A stretch of 15,138 nucleotides of DNA from Betaproteobacteria bacterium. Its GTDB lineage: Bacteria > Pseudomonadota > Gammaproteobacteria > Burkholderiales > SG8-39. The stretch lies in the NCBI GenBank assembly GCA_011391295.1, contig JAABQT010000012.1, positions 1 through 15,138 of the forward strand, in the 5' to 3' direction. The position numbers and the translations under genes were made by a program. Under the pieces are notes generated by a model that saw only the letters and a program-made list of their open reading frames with translations, was not told the DNA's origin and searched no databases. Shown here in pieces: positions 1-12,479 of the stretch; position 1 is the first letter of the stretch; each line of letters starts with the position of its first letter.

Positions 1-302
1 AGGCCGTGGCCGCCGGCATGGTGATGGCGGGCGAGCTGTCGGCGCGCGCCGCGCATCTCCCCGCAGGCGAGGTGCTGCGCCTGCGCCGCTTGCTGCAGCG
101 CGCCGGGCTGCCCGTCGGGGGGCCCGCGCTCGGGCCGGAGCGATACCTGGAGTTGATGGCCGGAGACAAGAAGGCCGCCGCAGGGCGCATCCGCTACGTG
201 CTACTCGAAGCCGTCGGGCATGCCGTGCTCCGCGCAGACGTCGATGAGCGCGATGTGCGTGCCGCGATCGCGGCCGGCTCCGCCGCTGCTGCGGCGCAGT
301 AG
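1..302 (+). CDS. aroB: 3-dehydroquinate synthase, C-terminal end (partial)
   Basis: This is the last 99 or so codons of a gene entering from the left, with reading frame starting at base 3 and a TAG stop at 300-302. AroB converts DAHP to 3-dehydroquinate in the cytoplasm, the second step of the shikimate pathway to aromatic amino acids, and uses NAD and a divalent metal. The visible part begins in the AVAAGMVMA helix, which in the family follows a metal-binding histidine (HGE), here just outside the window. It ends with the family's GDKK...GRIRYVLLEAVG segment. The Ala-rich C-terminal tail is typical of high-GC homologues. A shikimate kinase gene (aroK) is commonly upstream in betaproteobacteria, but that cannot be seen here. 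The partial identification rests on the conserved C-terminal segments and on the gltB neighbour. Confidence 0.88.
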   Translation, partial: AVAAGMVMAGELSARAAHLPAGEVLRLRRLLQRAGLPVGGPALGPERYLELMAGDKKAAAGRIRYVLLEAVGHAVLRADVDERDVRAAIAAGSAAAAAQ

Positions 303-324
303 TCCCGCCCGCACCCCGGGTCTC

Positions 325-353
325 TTGTTGCCATAGGGCTCTGCGAGTATATT
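325..353 (+). promoter_or_regulatory. Sigma-70-type promoter for gltBD
   Basis: TTGTTG at 325-330 and TATATT at 348-353 are separated by exactly 17 bases. This is a good match to the -35/-10 consensus and lies in the only gap between aroB and gltB. Transcription would start near base 360, giving a leader of about 66 bases before the chosen gltB start. No activator site was recognised. Call based on hexamer match and position only. Confidence 0.6.
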
Positions 354-360
354 CCAACGT

Positions 361-385
361 CCGCCTGCAGTTTTGTGCAGAGCGG
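361..385 (+). promoter_or_regulatory. Hairpin at the 5' end of the gltB leader
   Basis: CCGCCTGCA (361-369) pairs with TGCAG-A-GCGG (376-385), forming nine base pairs with one bulged A (381) and a six-base loop GTTTTG. It sits at the predicted transcript 5' end (about base 360) and 40 bases before the gltB start. There is no U-tract after it, so it is not a classical terminator for aroB. It could stabilise the mRNA or bind a regulator. No known riboswitch class was recognised. Confidence 0.45.
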
Positions 386-413
386 CAAAGATGCTGGATT
401 AGCTCATTTGATC

Positions 414-418
414 AAAGG
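414..418 (+). promoter_or_regulatory. Ribosome binding site that decides the gltB start
   Basis: AAAGG lies 7 bases before the GTG at 426. The upstream in-frame GTG at 375 has no such site, and it falls inside the leader hairpin. The 426 start is therefore preferred. It also leaves a short propeptide before the catalytic cysteine, as is usual in this family. Confidence 0.6.
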
Positions 419-425
419 CTTGACC

Positions 426-5075
<4,650 letters not shown>

Positions 5076-6533
5076 ATGGGCAAGGTCACCGGGTTCCTCG
5101 AGTACCAGCGCCTGAGCGAGGCAGCCGAGTCGCCGGAGGCGCGCAAGAAGCATTTCCGCGAGTTCATCGTGCACCTCTCCGACGAGGACGCGAAGATCCA
5201 GGGCGCACGCTGCATGGATTGCGGCACCCCGTTCTGCATGTGGGGCTGCCCGGTGAACAACATCATTCCGGACTGGAACGACCTGGTGTACCGCCAGGAC
5301 TGGAAGCAGGCGATCGAGACGCTGCACTCGACCAACAATTTTCCGGAGTTCACCGGCCGCATCTGCCCGGCGCCGTGCGAGGAAGCCTGCGTGCTGCGCA
5401 TCAACGCTGACCCCGTGGGCATCAAGTCGATCGAGCACGCGATCATCGACCGGGCATGGGAGAACGGCTGGGTCCAACCACAGCCGAGCGCGCTCAAGAC
5501 CGGCAAGAAGGTAGCCGTCGTCGGCTCAGGCCCGGCGGGGCTTGCGTGCGCGCAGCAGCTGGCGCGCGCCGGGCACGCGGTCACGCTGTACGAAAAGAAC
5601 GACCGCATCGGCGGCCTGCTGCGCTACGGCATCCCGGATTTCAAGATGGAAAAATGGCATATCGACCGCCGCGTCGAGCAGATGCAGGCGGAGGGCGTTC
5701 AGTTCCTCGTCAACCACGTGGTGGCGAACGACCCGGTGGTCGCCGGCAATGCCCAGGCGCGCCCCGTCGACCCGAAGAAGCTTCTGCGGGAATTCGACGC
5801 CGTGGTGCTCTCAGGGGGCGCGGAGGTACCGCGCGAGCTGCCGGTGCCGGGGCGCGATCTGGATGGCGTGCACTTCGCCATGGACTTCCTGCCGTTGCAG
5901 AACCGGCGCGTCGCGGGCGACAAGAACGTGAAGGATCTGTGGGCGCGGGGCAAGCACGTGGTGATCATCGGCGGCGGTGACACCGGATCGGACTGCGTTG
6001 GCACGTCCGACCGGCACGGCGCGGCCTCGGTGACGCAGTTCGAACTGCTGCCGATGCCGCCCGACCCCGAGGCGAACCCGGTGTGGCCCTACTGGCCGAC
6101 GCGGCTGCGCACCTCGTCTTCCCACGAGGAGGGCGCGGCGCGCGACTGGTCGATCGCCACCAAGGCGTTCGTCGGCGAGAACGGCAAGGTGAAGGCTTTG
6201 CGTGCCGTGAAGCTCGAGTGGAAGGACGGCAAACCGGTGGAGATCGCGGGTTCGGCGTTCGAGATTCCCGCCGACCTGGTGTTGCTGGCGATGGGCTTCG
6301 TCTCGCCGGCGCAGTCCATGCTCGAGGCCTTTGGCGTGCAAAAGGACGCCCGCGGCAATGCCCAGGCCGCGACCGACGGCGCGGGTTGCTACGCGACCAG
6401 CGCACCCAAGGTGTTTTCGGCCGGCGACATGCGCCGCGGCCAATCGCTCGTGGTCTGGGCGATCCGCGAGGGCCGGCAGGCGGCGCGCGCGGTGGACGAG
6501 TTCCTGATGGGGACGTCCGAACTGCCGCGTTAG
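5076..6533 (+). CDS. gltD: Glutamate synthase (NADPH) small subunit
   Basis: A 485-residue FAD protein that passes electrons from NADPH to the FMN of GltB through iron-sulfur clusters. The N-terminal Cys-rich domain has Cys46, 49, 54, 58 ([13 protein letters not shown]) and Cys97, 101, 105 (CPAPCEEAC), as in the [4Fe-4S] domain of this family. The FAD-binding motif is GSGPAG at 150-155, followed by the GGLLRYGIP segment. The NADPH-binding motif is GGGDTG at 299-304. The C-terminal [18 protein letters not shown] segment closes the FAD fold. The ATG directly follows the gltB TAG with no spacer. A weak AAGAAGG lies 11 bases upstream, so translational coupling to gltB is likely. Only 4 bases separate its stop from that of the convergent mgtC-like gene. 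Confidence 0.97.
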   Translation: MGKVTGFLEYQRLSEAAESPEARKKHFREFIVHLSDEDAKIQGARCMDCGTPFCMWGCPVNNIIPDWNDLVYRQDWKQAIETLHSTNNFPEFTGRICPAPCEEACVLRINADPVGIKSIEHAIIDRAWENGWVQPQPSALKTGKKVAVVGSGPAGLACAQQLARAGHAVTLYEKNDRIGGLLRYGIPDFKMEKWHIDRRVEQMQAEGVQFLVNHVVANDPVVAGNAQARPVDPKKLLREFDAVVLSGGAEVPRELPVPGRDLDGVHFAMDFLPLQNRRVAGDKNVKDLWARGKHVVIIGGGDTGSDCVGTSDRHGAASVTQFELLPMPPDPEANPVWPYWPTRLRTSSSHEEGAARDWSIATKAFVGENGKVKALRAVKLEWKDGKPVEIAGSAFEIPADLVLLAMGFVSPAQSMLEAFGVQKDARGNAQAATDGAGCYATSAPKVFSAGDMRRGQSLVVWAIREGRQAARAVDEFLMGTSELPR

Positions 6534-6537
6534 GTGG

Positions 6538-7230
6538 CTAGTCGCTCGCCGGGGCGATGCGGTACTCGAGTACCGTGCGATTGTCACGCAACGCGTCCGA
6601 TAGGGCGCGCATGCCCTCGTCGCCGACCGCGCGCAGCACCATGTGGTACTCGAATTGCGCACCCTCCGCGATCAGCCGGTAGTTCAGGTTGTAGACGGAG
6701 AAGCCATGCTGCGACACGAGCTCGCGCAGAACGGGTTCCGGCATCACGATCTCGCGTGCGAAGCGCACCGAGAAGTTGGCATAGAACTCGGTCGGGATCT
6801 TGCTCTCGATCCAGCGAAACACCGAAAGCGTGCCGAGCGTCAGCACGGTGCCGATGCCGGCGGCGAAATAGAAACCGATGCCGGTGAGGATGCCGATCGC
6901 CGCTGTCACCCAGATCGATGCGGCGGTGGTCAGGCCGCGCACCGACAGGCCCTCCTTGACGATCACGCCGGCGCCGAGAAAACCGATGCCGGTCATGATG
7001 CCCTGTGCCATGCGCGTCGGGTCCACCACCACGCGCGCGCCGCCGTGCGACGTGAACCACTGGCCCTCGTACACCGTCACCAGCATCAGCAGGCCGGATG
7101 CAACGCACACCAACGCATGCGTGCGGAATCCGGCGGCGCGGCCGCGATAGCTGCGCTCCAGGCCGATGATGCCTCCCGCGGCAAGCGCGGCCACCAGCCT
7201 GAAGATGATCTCGATGTAGTCGTCGTTCAT
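6538..7230 (-). CDS. MgtC/SapB-family inner-membrane protein
   Basis: A 230-residue protein with the MgtC/SapB family hallmarks: an N-terminal hydrophobic helix followed by GLERSYRGRAAGFRTHALV, then RMAQGIMTGIGFLGAGVIV and GLTTAASIWVTAAIG. About four or five hydrophobic segments span residues 6-140, and a soluble C-terminal domain of about 85 residues (ACT-like in the family) follows. Family members are inner-membrane proteins linked to low-magnesium survival, acid tolerance and modulation of the F-type ATPase. The exact role here cannot be inferred. It stands alone, converging on gltD and diverging from glmU. No mgtA-type Mg transporter is next to it and no long Mg-sensing leader is present, since the upstream gap is only about 70 bases. 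A promoter lies directly upstream. Confidence 0.88.
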   Translation of the reverse strand: MNDDYIEIIFRLVAALAAGGIIGLERSYRGRAAGFRTHALVCVASGLLMLVTVYEGQWFTSHGGARVVVDPTRMAQGIMTGIGFLGAGVIVKEGLSVRGLTTAASIWVTAAIGILTGIGFYFAAGIGTVLTLGTLSVFRWIESKIPTEFYANFSVRFAREIVMPEPVLRELVSQHGFSVYNLNYRLIAEGAQFEYHMVLRAVGDEGMRALSDALRDNRTVLEYRIAPASD

Positions 7231-7236
7231 GACGCT

Positions 7237-7265
7237 ATTTAATGCGGTTTTCCATGATCTTTCAA
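7237..7265 (-). promoter_or_regulatory. Promoter of the mgtC-like gene, start-proximal
   Basis: Read on the minus strand, TTGAAA (7265-7260) and TTAAAT (7242-7237) are separated by 17 bases. The -10 ends six bases before the ATG at 7230, so transcription would begin at or next to the start codon. No Shine-Dalgarno sequence lies between. The -35 is near consensus; the -10 matches only 4 of 6 positions. Confidence 0.5.
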
Positions 7266-7285
7266 GGAGTTCGCCAGAATCCGGA

Positions 7286-7294
7286 TGCTAGAAT
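7286..7294 (+). promoter_or_regulatory. Extended -10 element for glmU
   Basis: TGCTAGAAT is an extended -10 (TGn plus TAGAAT at 7289-7294). No good -35 is found 16-18 bases upstream, as is common with extended -10 promoters. The transcript would start near 7300-7302, immediately before the glmU ATG at 7303. Confidence 0.5.
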
Positions 7295-7302
7295 CCCGCG
7301 CC

Positions 7303-8658
7303 ATGAGCCTTGCGGTGATCGTGCTTGCAGCCGGGCAGGGCAAGCGCATGCATTCGGCGCTGCCGAAGGTCCTGCATCCCCTGGCGGGCCGGCCATTGCT
7401 CGCGCACGTGCTCCAGGCCGCGCGCGCGCTCGAACCGGATCAGATTCTCGTGGTGCATGGCCACGGTGCCGTCGAAGTGCGGGCCGCCTTTGCCGGCGCG
7501 CGCGTGGAATGGGTCGAGCAGGCGCAGCAGCTTGGCACGGGCCACGCGCTGGCGCAGGCGCTGCCGAAGGTGGCGCGCGGCTCGCAGGTCCTGGTCCTGA
7601 ACGGCGACGTGCCCATGCTGCGCGCCGAGACACTCGGCCGCCTGCTGGCGGCCTCGAAAAAGGGGCTGGCCATCTGCACCTGCGATCTCACCGATGCGAC
7701 GGGCTACGGGCGCGTGCTGCGCGACGCGCGCAAGCGCGTGCGCCGCGTCGTCGAGCACAAGGATGCCAGCGCGAAGGAACTGCGCATCCGCGAGTGGTAC
7801 GCGGGCTTCCTCGCTGCGCCGGCGCAGCGCCTCGCGGTGTGGCTGGCGAAGGTGAGGCCGGCGAATGCCCAGAAGGAACATTACCTGACCGACGTCATCG
7901 GCATCGCGGCCAGGGAGCGCGTCCAGGTTGCGACAGTGAAAGCGACGGATCCCTGGGAAGTGGCCGGGGTCAATTCGCGCCATGAGCTCGCGCTGCTCGA
8001 GCGTGCGTACCAGAACGCGCAGGCGGACAAGCTGCTCGAGGCTGGCGTGACGCTCGCCGACCTGTGGCGCGTGGACGTGCGTGGCGAGCTGTCGTGCGGG
8101 CGCGATGTCGCCATCGACGTGAATTGCGTATTCGAAGGAAAGGTAACACTCGGCGATCGTGTGCGGGTCGGGCCGAATTGCGTCCTGCGTGACGTAATAG
8201 TCGGGGCAGACACGGAAATATTCGCCTACTCGCTGCTGGACGCCGCGCATATCGGCAGGCGCTGCAGAATCGGGCCGTTCTCGCGCATGAGGCCCGGCGT
8301 ATCGCTGGGCGATGAAGTTCGTATCGGAAACTTCGTCGAGTTGAAGGCCAGCCGCATCGGCGCCGGCTCGAAGGCAAATCACCTGTCCTATATCGGCGAC
8401 ACCGAAGTGGGCGAGCGCGTCAACATCGGCGCCGGCACCATCACCTGCAACTACGACGGCGTGGCCAAGTACCGCACCGTGATCGAAGACGAATGCTTTA
8501 TCGGCTCGGACGCCACGCTGGTCGCCCCGGTCACGATTGCCAAAGGCTCCTACATCGGCGCCGGCTCGACCATCAGCAAGAACACGCCGCCCGGGCAGCT
8601 CACCGTGGCGCGCGCCAGGCAGGTTTCCCTGGCGAACTGGAAACCGCGGAAGAAATAG
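7303..8658 (+). CDS. glmU: Bifunctional GlmU: GlcNAc-1-P uridyltransferase / GlcN-1-P acetyltransferase
   Basis: A 451-residue enzyme that acetylates glucosamine-1-phosphate and then couples it to UTP to give UDP-GlcNAc, the precursor of peptidoglycan and lipid A. The N-terminal nucleotidyltransferase domain has LAAGQGKRM at 8-16 and the GDVP motif with Asp102. The C-terminal half is a left-handed beta-helix of hexapeptide repeats with the acetyltransferase segment NHLSYIGD (catalytic-type His360) and GAGTITCNYDG. Length is close to the E. coli enzyme (456). An in-frame ATG at 7285 would add six residues (MLESRA). It overlaps the -10 element and has no well-spaced ribosome site, whereas family members begin directly at the (V)VILAAG strand, so 7303 is preferred. 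glmS follows after 3 bases. Confidence 0.96.
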   Translation: MSLAVIVLAAGQGKRMHSALPKVLHPLAGRPLLAHVLQAARALEPDQILVVHGHGAVEVRAAFAGARVEWVEQAQQLGTGHALAQALPKVARGSQVLVLNGDVPMLRAETLGRLLAASKKGLAICTCDLTDATGYGRVLRDARKRVRRVVEHKDASAKELRIREWYAGFLAAPAQRLAVWLAKVRPANAQKEHYLTDVIGIAARERVQVATVKATDPWEVAGVNSRHELALLERAYQNAQADKLLEAGVTLADLWRVDVRGELSCGRDVAIDVNCVFEGKVTLGDRVRVGPNCVLRDVIVGADTEIFAYSLLDAAHIGRRCRIGPFSRMRPGVSLGDEVRIGNFVELKASRIGAGSKANHLSYIGDTEVGERVNIGAGTITCNYDGVAKYRTVIEDECFIGSDATLVAPVTIAKGSYIGAGSTISKNTPPGQLTVARARQVSLANWKPRKK

Positions 8659-8661
8659 ATC

Positions 8662-10479
8662 ATGTGCGGAATCGTCGGCGCGGCGGCGCAGCGCGACATC
8701 GTGCCGGTGCTGGTCGAGGGCCTGCGGCGCCTCGAATACCGCGGCTACGATTCCTGCGGCATTGCTGCGCTGGGTGACGGCCGGCTAGAGCGCGTGCGCA
8801 GCGTGGCGCGCGTCGCCGACCTGGCCGATCAGGTGTCGAAACTGAAACTGGCCGCCCAGACCGGCATCTCGCATACGCGCTGGGCCACCCACGGCGCGCC
8901 ATTGACGCACAACGCCCATCCCATGGTGTCCCGGGATGAAATCGCGGTGGTGCACAACGGCATCATCGAGAACTATGAGGATCTGCGCAGCGAACTGAAG
9001 GCGGCGGGCTATGCCTTCGACAGCGAGACGGATACCGAAGTCATCGCGCACCTGGTGCGCAGTTACTACGATGGCGACCTGTTCCAGGCTGTGCGCCGCG
9101 CGGTGAAGCGGCTCTCGGGTGCCTACGCGATCGCGGTGATCGCGAAGAGCCAGCCGCATTGCGTGGTCGGCGCGCGCGCCGGCAGCCCGCTGGTGGTGGG
9201 CGTCGGCACGCAGGAGATGTTTCTCGCTTCCGACGCGCTCGCGCTCGCCGGCACGACCGAGCGCATCGCCTACCTGGAAGAGGGCGACGTCGCGGAGATC
9301 GGCCGCGAGGGCTTCCGCGTGCGGGACGCCGCCGACCGGGAAGCCCGGCGCGTGGTGCGCGTGGTAAAGGCCGGCAGCGCTCCTGTAGAGCTGGGCCCCT
9401 ACCGGCATTACATGCAAAAGGAGATCTTCGAGCAGCCGAGCGCCGTCGCCGCCACGCTCGAAGGCGTGGAGGCGGTGACCCCGGCGCTGTTCGGCAAGGA
9501 TGCGCTGCGCACGCTGCAGGGCGCGAGAAGCGTGCTGATCCTCGCCTGCGGCACCAGCTATTACTCGGGCCTGGTGGCGAAGTACTGGATCGAGTCGCTC
9601 GCGAGGCTGCGCACGCAGGTCGAGATCGCGAGCGAGTACCGCTACCGCGACAGCGTGCCCGATGCAACCACGCTGGTGGTGGTGGTGTCGCAGTCGGGCG
9701 AGACTGCCGACACGCTCGCCGCCCTGCGACACGCGCGCAAGCTGGGCCAGAAGCGCACGCTTGCGATCTGCAACGTCGCCACCAGCGCCATGATGCGGGA
9801 AACGCGATTGCGGTTCCTGACGCACGCCGGGGTCGAGATCGGCGTGGCCTCGACCAAGGCATTCACCACCCAACTTACTGCGCTATTCCTGCTCGCGCTG
9901 TTGCTCGCCAAGCTGGGCAAGCGCCTGCCGGCGCGCGCCGAAGCGCAGCACGTGAAGCGCCTGCGCCATCTGCCCACCGCGCTCGCGTCGGCTCTGGCGC
10001 TCGAGCCGCAGGTCATCGCGTGGGCCGAGCGTTTCGCGAAAAAGGAGCACGCGCTGTTCCTCGGCCGGGGCATTCACTATCCGATCGCGCTGGAAGGCGC
10101 GTTGAAGCTGAAGGAAATATCCTACATCCACGCCGAAGCCTATCCGGCGGGCGAACTGAAGCACGGGCCGCTCGCCCTGGTCACGCGCGAGATGCCGGTG
10201 GTGACCGTGGCGCCAAACGATGCGCTGCTGGAGAAGGTCAAGTCGAACATGCAGGAAGTGCGCGCCCGCGGCGGCGAACTGTACGTGCTCGCCGATGCCG
10301 ACACGCGTATCTCTACGCAAGAGGGCATGCACGTGATCCGGCTGCCCGAGCACTACGGGCTGCTGTCGCCGATCCTGCACGTGGTGCCGTTGCAGCTGCT
10401 TGCCTATTACACCGCGCTGGCGCGTGGCACCGACGTGGACAAACCGAGGAACCTGGCGAAGTCGGTGACGGTCGAGTAG
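8662..10479 (+). CDS. glmS: Glutamine--fructose-6-phosphate aminotransferase (isomerizing)
   Basis: A 605-residue cytoplasmic enzyme making glucosamine-6-phosphate from fructose-6-phosphate and glutamine, the committed step towards UDP-GlcNAc. Cys2 (MCGIVG) is the glutaminase nucleophile of the N-terminal type II amidotransferase domain, followed by HTRWATHG and HNGIIENY. Two SIS isomerase domains follow, with ACGTSYYSG and SQSGETADT. The active-site segment [17 protein letters not shown] carries His501. The C-terminal tail AKSVTVE has Lys600, matching E. coli His504 and Lys603 with a constant offset. GGAAG 9 bases before the ATG serves as ribosome site. It lies 3 bases after glmU, so the two form one operon. 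There is no room for a glmS ribozyme, and UDP-GlcNAc-dependent control is not evident from sequence. Confidence 0.97.
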   Translation: MCGIVGAAAQRDIVPVLVEGLRRLEYRGYDSCGIAALGDGRLERVRSVARVADLADQVSKLKLAAQTGISHTRWATHGAPLTHNAHPMVSRDEIAVVHNGIIENYEDLRSELKAAGYAFDSETDTEVIAHLVRSYYDGDLFQAVRRAVKRLSGAYAIAVIAKSQPHCVVGARAGSPLVVGVGTQEMFLASDALALAGTTERIAYLEEGDVAEIGREGFRVRDAADREARRVVRVVKAGSAPVELGPYRHYMQKEIFEQPSAVAATLEGVEAVTPALFGKDALRTLQGARSVLILACGTSYYSGLVAKYWIESLARLRTQVEIASEYRYRDSVPDATTLVVVVSQSGETADTLAALRHARKLGQKRTLAICNVATSAMMRETRLRFLTHAGVEIGVASTKAFTTQLTALFLLALLLAKLGKRLPARAEAQHVKRLRHLPTALASALALEPQVIAWAERFAKKEHALFLGRGIHYPIALEGALKLKEISYIHAEAYPAGELKHGPLALVTREMPVVTVAPNDALLEKVKSNMQEVRARGGELYVLADADTRISTQEGMHVIRLPEHYGLLSPILHVVPLQLLAYYTALARGTDVDKPRNLAKSVTVE

Positions 10480-10483
10480 GTCC

Positions 10484-12046
10484 GTGAACCGCTACGACGC
10501 AGTGGTCGTCGGTGCCGGGCACAACGGCCTCACCTGTGCCTGCTACCTCGCGCGCGGCGGCCTCAAGGTCAAGGTCCTGGAGCGCAGGCCGCGCGTCGGC
10601 GGCGCCGCAGCCACCGAAGAGTTCCATCCGGGCTTTCGCAATTCGGTCGCCGCGTACACGGTGAGCCTGCTGCAGGCGAAGGTGATCCGCGATTTACGCC
10701 TCGCCGATCACGGCCTGCGCATCGTCGAGCGGCCGCTGGCCAATTTCCTGCCGCTCGAGAGTGGCTACCTGAAAGTCGGTGGCGGACCCGAGGCGACGCA
10801 GCGCGAATTCGCAAAATTCTCCGCGCGGGACGCCGAGCGCCTGCCCTCGTACTTGGCACGTCTTGAGCGCGTGGCCGACGTATTGCGCGCGCTTGCGCTG
10901 GAGACGCCACCCAACGCCGGTGGCGGCGTGCGCGATGCGCTGGCGGCGTTCCAGGCCGGCCGGAGATTCAAAGGCCTCGACATGGCGTCGCGCCGGGACT
11001 TGCTGGGCCTGTTCACGCGCAGCGCGGCCGACTGGCTGGAGGACTGGTTCGAATCCGAACCGGCCAAGGCGGTATTCGGTTTCGACGCCGTGGTGGGCAA
11101 CTACGCCAGCCCTTTCCACCCCGGCACGGCCTATGTCCTGCTGCACCACTGCTTTGGCGAGGTGAACGGCAAGCGCGGCGCCTGGGGCCACGCCATCGGC
11201 GGCATGGGGGCGATCAGCGAGGCGCTGGCCGCGGAGGCGCGGGGCTTGGGCGTGGAGATCCAGTGCGACGCGCCGGTGAACCGTGTGTTGCCCGGCGTCG
11301 TGGTACTCGCCGGCGGCGAGGAAGTTGCGGGACGCGCCATCGTCGCCAACGTCAACCCGAAGCTGCTGTTCCTCAAATTGGTCGATCCGGCACAACTGGA
11401 GTCCGAGTTCCGCGAGCGCATGCAGCGTTACAGGTGCGGCTCAGCGAGCTTTCGCATGAATGTCGCGCTGTCGGCGCTGCCGCGCTTCTCCTGCCTGCCG
11501 GAACCGGGGCCGCACCATGCCTCGGGGATCATCATGGCGCCCTCGCTGGACTACATGGATCGCGCCTATCTCGATGCGCGTGCGGCAGGAATCGCGCGCG
11601 CGCCGATCGTGGAGATGGTGATCTCGAGCACGCTCGACGACACACTGGCGCCCAAAGGCGCGCACGTGGCGAGCCTGTTCTGCCAGCACTTCGCGCCCGA
11701 GGCGGACTGGGCGGCGCGCAAGGCCGAGGCGATCGAGCGGATTTTCGATGTCGTCGAGTCGCACGCGCCGGGTTTTCGCCAAAGCGTGATTGCGCACACG
11801 GCGCTGTCGCCGGCCGACCTCGAGCAGGAATTCGGCCTGACCGGCGGCGACATCTTCCACGGCCAGCTGTCGCTCGACCAATTGTGGTCGGCACGGCCGG
11901 TGCTGGGGCATGCCGACTACCGCACGCCCGTGCCGGGGCTTTACCTTTGCGGCTCTGGCGCGCACCCGGGCGGCGGGGTGACCGGCGCGCCTGGGCACAA
12001 TTGCGCGCGCGAGGTGCTGCGCGACTTCGGCCGGCGGATGCCTTGA
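10484..12046 (+). CDS. FAD-dependent oxidoreductase, PYROXD2/phytoene-desaturase-like
   Basis: A 520-residue flavoprotein. The N-terminal Rossmann motif is GAGHNG (residues 10-15, in YDAVVVGAGHNG), followed by LERRPRVGGAAATEE, the second FAD-contact segment of the phytoene-desaturase/amine-oxidase superfamily. The C-terminal LYLCGSGAHPGGGVTGAPGHNC is the matching FAD-closing segment. The overall pattern is that of COG1233 proteins related to mammalian PYROXD2, whose substrate is not established. No carotenoid biosynthesis gene lies nearby, so desaturase activity on a carotenoid should not be assumed. The GTG at 10484 is chosen because it leaves the usual short lead-in to the first beta strand. 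It starts 4 bases after the glmS stop and has only a weak ribosome site, so it is probably co-transcribed with glmUS. No signal peptide is seen. Confidence 0.85.
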   Translation: MNRYDAVVVGAGHNGLTCACYLARGGLKVKVLERRPRVGGAAATEEFHPGFRNSVAAYTVSLLQAKVIRDLRLADHGLRIVERPLANFLPLESGYLKVGGGPEATQREFAKFSARDAERLPSYLARLERVADVLRALALETPPNAGGGVRDALAAFQAGRRFKGLDMASRRDLLGLFTRSAADWLEDWFESEPAKAVFGFDAVVGNYASPFHPGTAYVLLHHCFGEVNGKRGAWGHAIGGMGAISEALAAEARGLGVEIQCDAPVNRVLPGVVVLAGGEEVAGRAIVANVNPKLLFLKLVDPAQLESEFRERMQRYRCGSASFRMNVALSALPRFSCLPEPGPHHASGIIMAPSLDYMDRAYLDARAAGIARAPIVEMVISSTLDDTLAPKGAHVASLFCQHFAPEADWAARKAEAIERIFDVVESHAPGFRQSVIAHTALSPADLEQEFGLTGGDIFHGQLSLDQLWSARPVLGHADYRTPVPGLYLCGSGAHPGGGVTGAPGHNCAREVLRDFGRRMP

Positions 12047-12080
12047 AAGTTTCGGGACGGGAACCTGCAGCGAGCATCGA

Positions 12081-12089
12081 TGTCATAAT
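12081..12089 (+). promoter_or_regulatory. Extended -10 element before the CzcI-like gene
   Basis: TGTCATAAT (TGn followed by CATAAT at 12084-12089, five of six consensus positions) ends six bases before the GTG at 12096. No -35 hexamer is present at 16-18 bases. If used, the transcript would be leaderless or nearly so, which fits the absence of a Shine-Dalgarno sequence in front of this gene. It would separate the copper module from the glmUS cluster. Confidence 0.4.
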
Positions 12090-12095
12090 CGCGCC

Positions 12096-12458
12096 GTGCC
12101 GCACCTCTTGAAGACACTGGTTCTGGTTCTGATGATTGCGCTGCTCCCGTTGCGGGGGCTGGCGGCGGTGACGGTCGGCTTGTGCGCGGCGGGGCATTCG
12201 GATACGGCAGTCGCGGCACACGGCGATCACAGTCATGGTGCTGCCGCTCATGCGCACCACGGCAGCGACGATCCGCCCGCCACGCCCGCGACGCCGTCTT
12301 GCAGTTCCTGTGTAGAGCATTGTTCCGGCGCCGCATTCGCGCCTCACGCCCCGCAGGCGGTGCACGCGCCTGCCATTGCGTTCGATCGCATCATCCTCGT
12401 CGAGCGCGTCGCGCCGGCGTTCATTACCGACCCGCCTCACCGCCCCCCGCTCGCCTAG
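12096..12458 (+). CDS. Secreted His/Cys-rich small protein, CzcI-like
   Basis: A 120-residue protein. Residues 1-24 form a signal peptide (Lys6, a hydrophobic run, cleavage likely after GLA-A), placing it in the periplasm. The mature part has a histidine cluster (His34, 42, 45, 47, 52, 54, 55) and a CSSC-VEHC group (Cys69, 72, 76, with Cys30 upstream), and ends in a Pro-rich tail (DPPHRPPLA). This layout resembles the small CzcI-type proteins found just upstream of czcC/cusC-like genes in betaproteobacteria, thought to sense or buffer periplasmic metal. The assignment is by layout, not by a domain match, and the metal could be copper, zinc or another. It uses GTG with no ribosome site. An ATG at residue 13 is in frame but would cut the signal peptide. 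Confidence 0.65.
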   Translation: MPHLLKTLVLVLMIALLPLRGLAAVTVGLCAAGHSDTAVAAHGDHSHGAAAHAHHGSDDPPATPATPSCSSCVEHCSGAAFAPHAPQAVHAPAIAFDRIILVERVAPAFITDPPHRPPLA

Positions 12459-12479
12459 CTTCGCTGCAGTCTGAGACGC

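Noticed and set aside
361..395. Rho-independent terminator for aroB
   Set aside because: The hairpin is real but is followed by CAAAGATG, not a T-run, and lies downstream of the gltB promoter.
375..425. Upstream GTG start for gltB adding 17 residues
   Set aside because: No ribosome binding site before it, it lies in the leader hairpin only about 15 bases after the predicted transcription start, and it would lengthen the propeptide beyond what the family usually shows.
6538..7265. Magnesium-sensing leader of the mgtC type
   Set aside because: The upstream gap is only about 70 bases and the predicted transcript starts at the ATG, leaving no leader in which such an element could form.
7285..7302. 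Upstream ATG start for glmU adding MLESRA
   Set aside because: It overlaps the -10 element and the nearest AAGGAG is 15 bases away, too far. Family members begin at the first beta strand, matching ATG 7303.
8640..8662. Possible glmS ribozyme or long leader before glmS
   Set aside because: Only 3 bases separate glmU and glmS, so there is no space for the ribozyme known from Gram-positive bacteria.
12043..12089. TTGAAA at 12043-12048 as the -35 for the CATAAT element
   Set aside because: The spacer would be 35 bases, about twice the workable length.
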